In this document: in pieces, positions 24,523 to 32,780 of the stretch | Numbering within the stretch: the first letter of the stretch is position 1 | Layout of the letters: each line of letters begins with the position of its first letter | Source: a virus | DNA: 39,382 bases | Reading direction: 5' to 3' (one strand) | IMG/VR virus record: IMGVR_UViG_3300020473_002132 | Coordinates: 1-39,382 of that record | Notes under the pieces: generated by a model | Databases searched by the model: none | The model's input: the letters and a program-made list of their open reading frames with translations, nothing else | Told to the model about the DNA's origin: nothing | Translations under genes and position numbers: made by a program

Positions 24523-27500
24523 TTATTCTCCATCCCCAATCGGTTGTAACATCATCTTAAATTTCTTTCCAGTTATATTATTAATAACGAATAAACTGTC
24601 CTCGCCCTCCTGGATAGTCCAGTTACCCGAGGTACCGTCAACATCATTACTAGATCCCATATTGTTCAAGTGGAGGTCGCCAGTATAAAGATTAGCGAAT
24701 CGTCTATCGGCAGTCCCTAGGTTAAACGTATTGTCTGCTTGTGGGATAATATGCCCCTTATGTTGCATGCACTTTTGACTAGCGTTACCCTCAATAGTAT
24801 GCAATACGCGCTGGATATTGAGGGCCTCGTCCCCGCTAGATAACTGATCGGAGAACACTAGCTTTCTATTTGCATGCAAAAATAAGCCGCCAACTCCAGC
24901 TCCTCCAGGCTTAAGCCAGAAATGCTCTTGCACTTCGTCACTAGCATCAGTCCCATTCTCTCTAATCACCGTTGTGCAGATTGTTTGTCCTGCATTTTGA
25001 TATAATCGTGTTGTTGTTAAAGCGTGGCCACTTGATATAGTGTTATCAGCCATATAAATAGAACCGCTTATAACCGCGCTGTTCTTGAACGCTGCGTTGG
25101 TTCTGGATCCGGCATCATCACCAACATAAAAGAATAAATCAGATGGGTTTGGTGTACTATCAGCGAATATATTCGTTTCATTAACGTATTTGTCTCTAGA
25201 AGATATTACCATTCCGCCTAGTGATTTAGCTCTATTTGGTCCAGTGGCACTTAGTAAAACACCGGCTGCAGGTGCGACAGACGCTAGGTCGCTTAAGCTT
25301 TTAGCTGTAGTTTGGACCCCGTCTCTAAATTTAATTTCATTACTATCTAAATAGATTTTTTGAGTATCCGCGTTAAAATTCAATTGCGCTGAAGCACCGT
25401 TTAAAACAACATGTCGCCCAGATGAAATAATCAAATCATTAGTATCACCGTGGATAGATTCTTCTGCAGCTCCAAACTCAATCTTTTTGCCACTAGCCAT
25501 CCTAACCAGGTTATTCGTTATTCTAAAGACTTCATGACCGGCCTGATCATTAATAATACCAGTATTTTCGGTGGTGGTGTTAATAGAGAACGCGACGTTA
25601 CTGTCATCTTTAAGCGTGATATCACCACCGCCAGCATTCAGTACTATATCTCCGTCTGTTACGATTTCAAGGTTGCTAGAAGCATGTGTTATGTAGCTAT
25701 TGGCATCATCGATGGAGAACTTTGGGGCCCTGAATTCCACGTCTGAAGCAAGTAAACCATTACTATGAATGAGCTGGGCGTTACCTGAACCCCAATTAAG
25801 TCGTGTAGCAGAATCTAAAAACAATGAATCACAGACCATATAGATGTTTGTCCCGGCCGCTATTCTAAGAGTTGCATCCGAAGGAGCGTTGATATACTGG
25901 GACGAATCGTAGAACTCAATCTTTTTGTCTGTTGCCATCAAAAGAGAGTCTGCGTCTCCATCTATTCTAAAGATTTCAGCGTCGCCTGTGTCCTTGAATA
26001 TAGCATCCCCAGAGGTCGTTACCATATCAATCTTAAGAGCTAATGTATCACCATCTTTTAGTTCTATTATACCGCTGTCAGCGTTCAGCTCAATATTGCC
26101 ATCAGCATCTAGGACTAAGTGAGAATCCAAAGAACCAGCCCCGACTGTTGCCAGAGTTAATGCACCAGCGTTACTAACGTTAAAGGAAGCGTACTCTCCT
26201 GTATTATTCGTCAGCCTTAGTTGTTCACCGGTATCTTTTATTTCTAACTTTGCATCTGGGCTAACATCCCCAATACCCACTCTGCCGGTGTCTAGTATCG
26301 TCATTCTGATTGAGGTTGTTGCGCTACTCGTCTGCCTGGTGTAGAATTGCAATTTAGATGCGCAATTATTTGATCCAGGATCCCAAGCTTCAGTTGCTGT
26401 AGCGAACATACCAGATGAATACTTGAATGCGTTACTACTTTCGCTACCCCCAAACTGTATATCGCCTAGTATTTCGTCAGCTGCTATTGCTGAATCATAC
26501 CGCTCTATCTTTAATCTCGCATCTGCGTTAACCTTCTTAATCCGCATTGCGTTACCGCCCAGCGTAGCAACAAGCTCGCTGTCTAAAATCCCTATATGAT
26601 CACCGGATGTCCCATAGGTTATACCGGCGAATTGACCATTCCCAAGACCACCGGTCCACTCGCCACTACTCTCAGAAGCAGTGGCAAGATACTTAAATGT
26701 TGCTGGATTACCCGGATCAATACCCATGAAAGCCGTTTGGCTGCCACCTCCTGTCCAGTAACGCATAACAATACCACGATCTTTATCCGCCTCAGCGTTG
26801 GTTACTGTTGAACTATATACATCATCTTCTTCTCCTGCTCCACCACCTTCAGGATTGATCTGCACACCACCGATGTCAATAACAGGATCTGTCGAAGTAA
26901 TTGTCTCAGTATTAAGGGTTGTGGTAGTTCCCTGGACCCTTAACGTGTTTAAGACTGTCAAATTAGTAACGTCCATGGCACCCATCACGACCTGACCATC
27001 AAAAACAATACGACCGGTGGAAAAATCTTCAGGACCGTCTGCTTGCTCGTTGGTCGAAGCTAAAGTATTTCTGTTAGAAAACACCAAAGCACCATCAGAA
27101 ATTCCAGAAATTACCCCTGTGCCTTGCTGATCAAATGGGTCTGTCGCGTTTGCTGCGCTTGCTTTATTCATACTTCCCGACGCAACAAAGATTCTTACTT
27201 TTGAATTGTTTCCGCTAACCGATGCGACACCATTTCTGGCTTGATTACCTAAGTGAATACCTTCTGGCCTGGTACAGATAGCGCCATACTGGTCAGTCTC
27301 AAGTGTAAGAGCAGATGGCGCTTTTATGGTTAGGTTGTTATCGCTTGGTGCATGGATATATTGGGATGCGTCATGAAACTCAAGCTTCTTGCTAGTCGAC
27401 ATCCTCAAGGACGAAGCCGTACCGCCTTCAGTCGTATTCGCCATGGAAAACAAACTAACATCATCAGCATCATGCCATGCTATGTCTGTAGCAACACTGT

Positions 27501-29151
27501 TCATTTCCCACCAGCCTTGAAGAGTACCGGCGTTTAAATAAGCTATGTCCCCATCGTGAGCGTCAAAGTGAATATCACCATCAGCGTCAAGCTTTAGGTC
27601 AGCCTGCTGGTGACCACCGGAACCTTCATGGTGGTTGGTCGCAAGGGTGGTCTCACCGTCAGTGCCACATGTAATTGTAAAATAATCCTGAGTTCCGTCT
27701 TTATTAAAGATGAAGAATCTATCGTTGAGGCTATCGAATCTAAACCTGGTATAATTACTATCTTTGATATCGACTTCACCACCATCAGCCTCAAGTACTA
27801 TTTTCTTTTGCGCCGAGATTCCAATACCACCAGCAGCTGCCTCTATAAAAATTGCACCGGTCGTATGTGCTGCCTCTGTATCTCCCGCTGCATTTTTAAT
27901 GTGGATCTTTTCGTTAGCGGCAGTATCTGATGGGGAAAGCTTCATATGTGTAGAAGCCTCATTCCCAAGTGTTAAAGTCTTTGTGTCAACTAACGTGGAA
28001 CCGATAAGCATATGACCGTCAGCTTCCATCTTCAATCCGTCAGCTTCGTGAGAGTGGATATAGATGCCTGCGTCTCTAAACTCTAGCTTTTTGCTGGTGT
28101 CTATTCTAACGCTTGGTATTGTAGTATTAGCATTATGGCGCCCATTCGTGGAAAGAGTTATAACCCTAGTAGCAGTAGCAGCATTACTTCCGTCGCCGTA
28201 TGCCCACCATTCAAAATCATTAGTGTCAGCTTTTAGATATCCAAACTGTACGCCGGCCGTCGAACCTGGAGGCCCATCGGCATCTGGGCCTTTATTAAAA
28301 GACCAAGCCCCTGCAGAAGAATCTATGTGAATAGTTCCATCAGCCTGCAACGTTAGGTCTGCTGTATTATCCGACCCAGCGTCACTATTTGCATAGAGCT
28401 TTGTCGCGCCTCCTGCTCCAACCTCAATCTTAAAATAGTCTCTGTTACCGTCTACGTCACCATCGTCGTAAATCGTAAAAGCCGGCTCGGCCACATTAAA
28501 ATCAAAAATATCATGAGCCTGATCATCATCTCTCATTGCAATATTACCGCCAGCTGCAGTCATTATAATATCGCCGTTAGTAACAGTGTCGATCGTCAGG
28601 TTTGAACTATTGTGGTTTTTGATTATATTCGTTTGGACAAAGCCGTCAAAAGAAGCGTCACCCTTATTTGTTATCTGCGCGCCGCCTGCGGTCGTACTAG
28701 CGTTGTAAGTTCCGTCTCCATGAAACCCACCAGCTAAATAATGATTAGTAGTTTCAGGTGTAACAAAATTACCAGCAATAGTGTTATCAACTTCTATCGT
28801 TTGTCTTTCTGCAAATAAACTTCCGCTCACAGCAACGTTACCTAGAAAAAGAACAGTTGATCCATATGTTCTTTCATTAGCCATAGCTCCAGCCGCCTGA
28901 GGGTGTCCATCAAATAAGCACCAAACGTCATCACCAATCCTAGCATCTGTAAGATTTAGTTTGTCTGTGTCTTGGCCTGGCTGGCTTTGTATTGATATCG
29001 CTGCTCCACCGGTTTTTCTTGTGCCATTAAAGTCGCTGGCTTTACTAGCTGAATAAAACACAAGGCCTAAGTGCGGCTTTGTTGACTCAACGGAGCCTGA
29101 GCCTATTATTATTGATGTTCTTACTTGTTTAGCTCTAAAATCTCTTGCCAT
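24523..29151 (-). CDS. Very large repetitive tail-fibre-type structural protein
   Basis: A 1542-aa beta-repeat protein. A unit with the core KK(L/I)EF, then a (S/A)-x-YI(H/N) phrase and a short strand pair, recurs at residues about 354, 588, 1076 and 1222. Around these are many LxADGxIxL-type strands (for example LDADGDIHFDAHDGDI and LDADGNIELNADSGII). The segment at about 729-760 (LTVLNTLRVQGTTTTLNTET) and the segment at about 945-975 (TILDTGRVGIGDVSPDAKLEI) are phrases common in long fibres of marine phages. The N-terminus is globular and may attach to the baseplate. A trimeric beta-helical fibre is the expected fold. AAGG precedes the ATG. No chaperone-type autocleavage domain is seen at its C-terminus. 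Confidence 0.87.
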   Translation of the reverse strand: MARDFRAKQVRTSIIIGSGSVESTKPHLGLVFYSASKASDFNGTRKTGGAAISIQSQPGQDTDKLNLTDARIGDDVWCLFDGHPQAAGAMANERTYGSTVLFLGNVAVSGSLFAERQTIEVDNTIAGNFVTPETTNHYLAGGFHGDGTYNASTTAGGAQITNKGDASFDGFVQTNIIKNHNSSNLTIDTVTNGDIIMTAAGGNIAMRDDDQAHDIFDFNVAEPAFTIYDDGDVDGNRDYFKIEVGAGGATKLYANSDAGSDNTADLTLQADGTIHIDSSAGAWSFNKGPDADGPPGSTAGVQFGYLKADTNDFEWWAYGDGSNAATATRVITLSTNGRHNANTTIPSVRIDTSKKLEFRDAGIYIHSHEADGLKMEADGHMLIGSTLVDTKTLTLGNEASTHMKLSPSDTAANEKIHIKNAAGDTEAAHTTGAIFIEAAAGGIGISAQKKIVLEADGGEVDIKDSNYTRFRFDSLNDRFFIFNKDGTQDYFTITCGTDGETTLATNHHEGSGGHQQADLKLDADGDIHFDAHDGDIAYLNAGTLQGWWEMNSVATDIAWHDADDVSLFSMANTTEGGTASSLRMSTSKKLEFHDASQYIHAPSDNNLTIKAPSALTLETDQYGAICTRPEGIHLGNQARNGVASVSGNNSKVRIFVASGSMNKASAANATDPFDQQGTGVISGISDGALVFSNRNTLASTNEQADGPEDFSTGRIVFDGQVVMGAMDVTNLTVLNTLRVQGTTTTLNTETITSTDPVIDIGGVQINPEGGGAGEEDDVYSSTVTNAEADKDRGIVMRYWTGGGSQTAFMGIDPGNPATFKYLATASESSGEWTGGLGNGQFAGITYGTSGDHIGILDSELVATLGGNAMRIKKVNADARLKIERYDSAIAADEILGDIQFGGSESSNAFKYSSGMFATATEAWDPGSNNCASKLQFYTRQTSSATTSIRMTILDTGRVGIGDVSPDAKLEIKDTGEQLRLTNNTGEYASFNVSNAGALTLATVGAGSLDSHLVLDADGNIELNADSGIIELKDGDTLALKIDMVTTSGDAIFKDTGDAEIFRIDGDADSLLMATDKKIEFYDSSQYINAPSDATLRIAAGTNIYMVCDSLFLDSATRLNWGSGNAQLIHSNGLLASDVEFRAPKFSIDDANSYITHASSNLEIVTDGDIVLNAGGGDITLKDDSNVAFSINTTTENTGIINDQAGHEVFRITNNLVRMASGKKIEFGAAEESIHGDTNDLIISSGRHVVLNGASAQLNFNADTQKIYLDSNEIKFRDGVQTTAKSLSDLASVAPAAGVLLSATGPNRAKSLGGMVISSRDKYVNETNIFADSTPNPSDLFFYVGDDAGSRTNAAFKNSAVISGSIYMADNTISSGHALTTTRLYQNAGQTICTTVIRENGTDASDEVQEHFWLKPGGAGVGGLFLHANRKLVFSDQLSSGDEALNIQRVLHTIEGNASQKCMQHKGHIIPQADNTFNLGTADRRFANLYTGDLHLNNMGSSNDVDGTSGNWTIQEGEDSLFVINNITGKKFKMMLQPIGDGE

Positions 29152-29155
29152 CTTA

Positions 29156-29419
29156 TTACCTTAAAAAAATTGCTGTATAGTGGACCGTGAATGTTGTATT
29201 CATATCGCCAGTTCCGTCTAGACTAAGTATTATATCAAATCCGGATGATGTCACATTGGCCGCAAAGACGTTTTGGCTAGAGCCAACAACCGTTGTTGTA
29301 ACCGTCGGAATACCTTCCATCTTTTTTTCAAAAACAACAGATCTAGGAGAAGCCTGTGGTGATCTGATCGTTTCGCTACCTGAGCACAGGTGCATTCTAT
29401 TGAAATCTACGCCGGCCAT
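29156..29419 (-). CDS. Small beta-sandwich virion protein, possibly H-type-lectin-like
   Basis: An 87-aa protein. The sequence VVFEKKMEGIPTVTTTVVG, then VTSSGFDIILSL, and a final FTVHYTAI strand follows the strand order of H-type lectin domains (F-x3-F, PTV, V-x2-xGF, W/Y-x-A-I near the end). The upstream neighbour has the same overall pattern. The position directly before the large fibre gene suggests a fibre cap, adaptor or receptor-binding accessory. Its start shares one base with the neighbour's stop (TAATG). The lectin idea rests on a weak pattern only. Confidence 0.75.
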   Translation of the reverse strand: MAGVDFNRMHLCSGSETIRSPQASPRSVVFEKKMEGIPTVTTTVVGSSQNVFAANVTSSGFDIILSLDGTGDMNTTFTVHYTAIFLR

Positions 29420-29778
29420 TATATAATACTTATCACCTGTAACACTACCTCACCGGTAAATGAGTCACTTGCCTGGATTGTAAAAATTACCAATTTGTCT
29501 GCGGTCAGCGTCAGCGACGAAATAAATATGTTAACGTTACTTTCTTCTCCGATTTCATCGGTTGTGCTAACCCCCAGGGTAATAGTCGGAATAGTATCAT
29601 ATCGACCTTTTAGAGTCCCTGTTTTTTCAAATTCTTTATCAAAGACAACTGTCGCAGACTCTACAATAACTTCTGCACGGCTTCTATAGGATGTTGAAGC
29701 TGGGTATCTCGTAATAGGATAAATTTTACGATATCTATTTCTGTCATATTTCTGAAAAGTTGTAGACTTATTAGCCAT
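29419..29778 (-). CDS. Small virion protein with beta-sandwich C-terminal half
   Basis: A 119-aa protein. Residues 1-40 are basic and Tyr/Arg-rich (NRYRKIYPITRYPAS), possibly a linker that docks onto another virion part. Residues about 40-119 form predicted beta strands (VVFDKEF, IPTITLGVST, VNIFISSLTLTADKLVIFTI, VVLQVISI), resembling the following 87-aa protein and hinting at a shared H-type-lectin-like fold. GGAGG lies seven bases before ATG, so expression should be strong. It follows phoH by 27 bases and is the first gene of the fibre block. Confidence 0.75.
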   Translation of the reverse strand: MANKSTTFQKYDRNRYRKIYPITRYPASTSYRSRAEVIVESATVVFDKEFEKTGTLKGRYDTIPTITLGVSTTDEIGEESNVNIFISSLTLTADKLVIFTIQASDSFTGEVVLQVISII

Positions 29779-29805
29779 AAATAAACCTCCAAACTTAAAT
29801 ATATA

Positions 29806-31095
29806 TCAGAGAATATTGGATGCCATTGTTGCTAAATTTGATCTCTGTCCATGTGGGATATGAACATGAGCAGCTAGGTTTGTTCTTTTAAATCTATCCA
29901 CTATAATAGATAATCCATTTGAGACCTTATCAATATAAGGGGTATCTATTTGGTCTGTATCACCCAATAATACTATTTTTGAATTTTTACCCACTCTAGT
30001 AATTAACGTTTTAAGCTCATGAACAGTTGCGTTTTGCGCTTCGTCAACAATAACAAAAGAATCATTAAAAGATCTACCTCTTATAAAGGCTAAGGGGGCA
30101 ACTTCAATTTGACCTTTGTCTTTCATCGCCTCGAAATATGTTATATCGTTAAACATAGTTTGGAAATTATCTTTTATTGGCGCTAACCAGGGATCCATTT
30201 TTTCATTTAAGTCCCCGGGTAGAAAACCAATATCATTACCCACTGTCTGGATTGAGCGACTAATAATTATTCTGCTATATTTTTTGCTCATTGCTCCATC
30301 CATTGCAGCCATTAACGTCAAGAATGTTTTTCCCGATCCTGCTATCCCAGTTAGCGTAACCAGTGGTATATTGGGCTGCATTAAAGCGTCAATCGCAAAA
30401 CTTTGCTCTTTATTTTTGGGGGAAATTTTTGCGATACCCCCTGGAGGACCGACAAGCTTATGCAAAAAATCACCCTCATATCTTGCTATAAAGCTAGAAT
30501 GTTCCCCTTCGTTTATTAAAGCATATTCATTTGGGAACATACCACTCTCAGTAAAATGAAGTTCTCCGTTTTGATAAAAATTATCTACATCTTCTTTTTC
30601 TAGTGTGATTTTATGATAACCGGAGTAATCGACGTCTTCACTGGCAATATGGTCCTTGTAATAATCCTCAGAGCGTATCCCTAAAGCATCGCATTTAACT
30701 CTTAGATTAATATCCTTCGTAACTAATATAATTGTCTTATTGGGGTGCTCTCTTCCCTCAGAAAGAGTCGCTGCAATTATTAAATTGTCACCAGCATTCC
30801 CGGCTAGCCCGAATGGCGCCGCATGATCACCTATTATAACCCTTATTGTTTGATCTCTTGAAAGCTCTTTTGGAAGCTTCACTCCCTCATCTAAACGCCC
30901 AATGTCTCTAAAACTATCTAAAAGTCTATTAACGTACCTAGCTGATTCTCCAACCACGCCAGGTTTCTCTTTAAATCTGTCAAGTTCATCTAGAACCTGC
31001 AGAGGTATTACCACATCGTTTCCATGGAAAGAATGAATGGAGGTCTTGTCATATAAAAGTACATTGGTATCCAATATAAACGTTTTTCTTTTCAT
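29806..31095 (-). CDS. phoH: PIN-PhoH ATPase (PhoH2-type)
   Basis: A 429-aa fusion of a PIN-type RNase domain with a PhoH ATPase. PIN: ILDTNVLL (Asp9), LDELD (Glu37), AGDNLI (Asp103) and TKDINLR (Asp128) give the acidic metal site. PhoH: GIAGSGKT at 250-257 (Walker A), VIVDEAQN at 348-355 (Walker B), and GDTDQIDTPYID as the following sensor region. Bacterial PhoH2 proteins act as RNA helicase/RNase pairs. PhoH is among the most frequent host-derived genes in marine phages, with an unsettled role in infection. A very good ribosome binding site (AAAGGAGA) precedes the ATG. It is divergent from the plus-strand regulator across 74 bp. Confidence 0.93.
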   Translation of the reverse strand: MKRKTFILDTNVLLYDKTSIHSFHGNDVVIPLQVLDELDRFKEKPGVVGESARYVNRLLDSFRDIGRLDEGVKLPKELSRDQTIRVIIGDHAAPFGLAGNAGDNLIIAATLSEGREHPNKTIILVTKDINLRVKCDALGIRSEDYYKDHIASEDVDYSGYHKITLEKEDVDNFYQNGELHFTESGMFPNEYALINEGEHSSFIARYEGDFLHKLVGPPGGIAKISPKNKEQSFAIDALMQPNIPLVTLTGIAGSGKTFLTLMAAMDGAMSKKYSRIIISRSIQTVGNDIGFLPGDLNEKMDPWLAPIKDNFQTMFNDITYFEAMKDKGQIEVAPLAFIRGRSFNDSFVIVDEAQNATVHELKTLITRVGKNSKIVLLGDTDQIDTPYIDKVSNGLSIIVDRFKRTNLAAHVHIPHGQRSNLATMASNIL

Positions 31096-31107
31096 CTATG
31101 TCTCCTT

Positions 31108-31136
31108 TTGTAAATTCATTTTTTCTATGTTATCAT
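31108..31136 (+). promoter_or_regulatory. Sigma-70-type extended -10 promoter for the plus-strand regulator
   Basis: TTGTAA at 31108-31113 (4 of 6 to the -35 consensus), a 17-base spacer, and TATCAT at 31131-31136 (5 of 6 to the -10 consensus) preceded by TGT, giving an extended -10 element. Transcription would start near 31143, leaving about 26 leader bases with AAGGA five bases before the ATG at 31170. This is the best host-type promoter I can see in the window. Confidence 0.5.
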
Positions 31137-31169
31137 TAAATTGATATAGATTTAAGGTGAAGGAATTGC

Positions 31170-31421
31170 ATGGAAAAAGATAAAGAGTTAGCATGCTTTA
31201 AGGCTCACGAAAAATATAAAGTACCTTGTGAAAAAACTTCTTGTAGATACTGGATTAATTATTCTTCCGAACAAAATTGTACCCTAATTGCAGCTGCCGA
31301 GGGTCCGAAAACCCTGCAAGAAATTGGTGATATTTTTGGTGTCACCAGAATGAGAATTTGTCAAATAGAAAAATCCATTAAAGATAAATTGCTTAGTTTC
31401 GAACAAACGCTAAACCCTTAA
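31170..31421 (+). CDS. Cys-rich sigma-region-4-like DNA-binding protein
   Basis: An 83-aa protein, the only confident plus-strand gene. The C-terminal half TLQEIGDIFGVTRMRICQIE (about 48-67) is a clear helix-turn-helix of sigma-70 region 4, the part that reads the -35 element. The N-terminal half has four cysteines (9, 20, 25 and 37) around a CRYW motif, which could hold zinc or an iron-sulfur cluster. There is no region 2, so it cannot act as a complete sigma factor; it may modify host polymerase promoter choice or act as a repressor. It is divergent from phoH, with its own promoter, and its 3' end faces the Hc1-like gene only four bases away, so the two transcripts converge. Similar small proteins occur in phages and in bacteria. 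Confidence 0.85.
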   Translation: MEKDKELACFKAHEKYKVPCEKTSCRYWINYSSEQNCTLIAAAEGPKTLQEIGDIFGVTRMRICQIEKSIKDKLLSFEQTLNP

Positions 31422-31425
31422 TATT

Positions 31426-31611
31426 TTATTTGCTCTTATCTCTCTCTAGAGAAAGCTTAACCAACGATGCAGCTTCACCTTTGAGCGCCCTTAGACCCCT
31501 TCTAGCTCTTACACCAGCCGATGCGTTTCCGTTAGCGTTCTTTACTATATCAACCTCTAAAGACTCGATAAGCGTCTTTATTTCTTGCCACTTATTAGTA
31601 ATGTCTGACAT
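31426..31611 (-). CDS. Hc1-like (histone H1-like) small basic protein
   Basis: A 61-aa helical protein whose core GNASAGVRARRGLRALKGEA resembles the GNKAAxxRxRxxxxxLK motif of Hc1, the histone-H1-like nucleoid protein of Chlamydia, also found as small proteins in bacteria and phages. Basic residues concentrate from about 34 to 61, and the preceding helix IKTLIESLEVDIVKNA is amphipathic. It may bind DNA and help pack or remodel the nucleoid. It lacks the long Lys/Ala-rich tail of true Hc1. GAGGAG precedes the ATG and overlaps the previous gene's end. It is the last gene of the rightmost minus-strand block. Confidence 0.72.
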   Translation of the reverse strand: MSDITNKWQEIKTLIESLEVDIVKNANGNASAGVRARRGLRALKGEAASLVKLSLERDKSK

Positions 31612-31614
31612 TTG

Positions 31615-31821
31615 TTACTCCTCAGGTATTAATATATTACCAGATGTTTTATTTTCTAGACAATCTACAATAGAGATCATCTTTTCTCTATCTTCTAACT
31701 CTAGCGCTAGAAGTTTAATTAGCTGTTCAATTTCTAACTGATTTACACCGAAACGTAAAATTTCGTGTTTTATCTCTCTACACTTTTTCGTGCTTTTTGT
31801 TATATTTTCTAAATTATCCAT
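31615..31821 (-). CDS. Small helical protein of unknown function
   Basis: A 68-aa protein, helical and rich in Leu, Glu, Ile and Lys, with heptad-like LxxLI/LELEDREKMISIV spacing in the middle and no membrane segment or known motif. It starts directly after the stop of the Cys-motif protein (TAA then ATG, no gap), and its last codons contain the ribosome binding site of the Hc1-like gene. I do not recognise it. Confidence in its being a gene comes from the tight spacing, the starts and the codon pattern. Confidence 0.7.
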   Translation of the reverse strand: MDNLENITKSTKKCREIKHEILRFGVNQLEIEQLIKLLALELEDREKMISIVDCLENKTSGNILIPEE

Positions 31822-32283
31822 TTACAACTCTGTGTCCGCCACAAAGGGCTCTATGTTAAATCGATTATTGCCTATATAGGTCAAGAATTTACCTTGAACC
31901 TTCCCCTTGATTTCATCTTTTGTGATCACAATTTTTTCGTTTACTTTTTCATGATTAAGAATGAATGATACTTGTTCCCAAATATAAAGTTCACAATCAT
32001 AGCTGTTCAATATATCTGCAACGCTTGACGGAAGCATTAAACTAAAGTCTTCTTTCGTCGGCAGACTGCTTAATGATTCATGACCCGTTGCAATTTCTGA
32101 TCGACATATGTCGAAGACTCTATGTACAATACCACAATTATTACATTGGGCAAATTTTTCAAGAACATTATCAACATCGTCGACTATAGAAAAGACAACA
32201 AACTTATGATATGGTGGATCTTTTATTTTTTTATATTGTGGCAATATGCACTGGCATTCTATTAAATGCTTTATACCATCCAT
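31822..32283 (-). CDS. Cys-motif (zinc-ribbon-like) phage protein of unknown function
   Basis: A 153-aa protein with paired cysteines CQC (10-12) and CNNC (47-50), plus Cys60, which could form a zinc knuckle in the N-terminal half (FAQCNNCGIVHRVFDIC). The C-terminal half mixes helices and beta strands and ends with a hydrophilic tail. No enzymatic motif is seen. The ATG at 32283 is preferred over the ATG one codon earlier because AAGGA lies six bases before it; the earlier one would leave only three. It lies between a YkuK-type RNase H-like gene and a small helical protein. Function unknown. Confidence 0.75.
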   Translation of the reverse strand: MDGIKHLIECQCILPQYKKIKDPPYHKFVVFSIVDDVDNVLEKFAQCNNCGIVHRVFDICRSEIATGHESLSSLPTKEDFSLMLPSSVADILNSYDCELYIWEQVSFILNHEKVNEKIVITKDEIKGKVQGKFLTYIGNNRFNIEPFVADTEL

Positions 32284-32317
32284 CATGTATCCTTAAATTT
32301 TAAAAATTTTAAGTCAG

Positions 32318-32779
32318 CTATTTTGCATGTAAATCAGCAATAGATGATGATGCCCAAGATATGGGTTTCATTCTACAACCAAAACCCATCGCAATAATCC
32401 ATTGTCTTGCTTGCTCATAGACAATGTTGCTTTTATTTTTTTTATTTTCGCTAATATCTGCATGCACAAAAATTTTACGATTCGGATTTACCAATTCTCT
32501 AACTAGCGTTGCTATTTCTATAGAGTCTTGGACTTCTTTTAATAGCCTTGATGAAAGTCCTATTCTGTATTTGTTATTTTCGAATGTTCTTTTGAAGAAA
32601 TATCTTGAACATTCGCCTGGGGCATACACGGCTATAACTGTCGCAAATATTAGCTTACCTGATTTAAAGTGAGAATCAGTACCGACATGTATTTGTGAAG
32701 AAGGATATTTCTTTATGACATCAATAATTTCTGGAATTTCAAATTGTCGACCAATAGAATTTTTCCATTTAATATTCAA
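32318..32779 (-). CDS. YkuK-type RNase H-like protein (DUF458)
   Basis: A 153-aa protein matching the DUF458/YkuK family, a predicted RNase H-like fold of unknown biochemical role. Evidence: IHVGTDSH with Asp35 near the N-terminus, KIFVHADISENKKNKSNIV in the middle (the second Asp), and the C-terminal KPISWASSSIADLHAK, close to the family's KP(H/D)SxAASxxADKHxK ending. Length is normal. The start is TTG at 32779, two bases after the previous stop, as no ATG exists in frame near it. It may process nucleic acid, but the family has no settled function. It is tightly placed between the chaperonin-like gene and the Cys-motif gene. Confidence 0.82.
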   Translation of the reverse strand: MNIKWKNSIGRQFEIPEIIDVIKKYPSSQIHVGTDSHFKSGKLIFATVIAVYAPGECSRYFFKRTFENNKYRIGLSSRLLKEVQDSIEIATLVRELVNPNRKIFVHADISENKKNKSNIVYEQARQWIIAMGFGCRMKPISWASSSIADLHAK

Positions 32780-32780
32780 T

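Noticed and set aside
22522-28330. Several plus-strand open frames opposite the fibre genes.
   Set aside because: They mirror the codon pattern of the long repetitive minus-strand genes, lack ribosome binding sites, and resemble no protein family; treated as shadows.
32292-32313. AT-only inverted repeat as a transcription terminator between the Cys-motif gene and the YkuK-type gene.
   Set aside because: The stem is imperfect and has no GC pairs, so it would be unstable, and there is no sign that transcription should stop between these closely packed genes.
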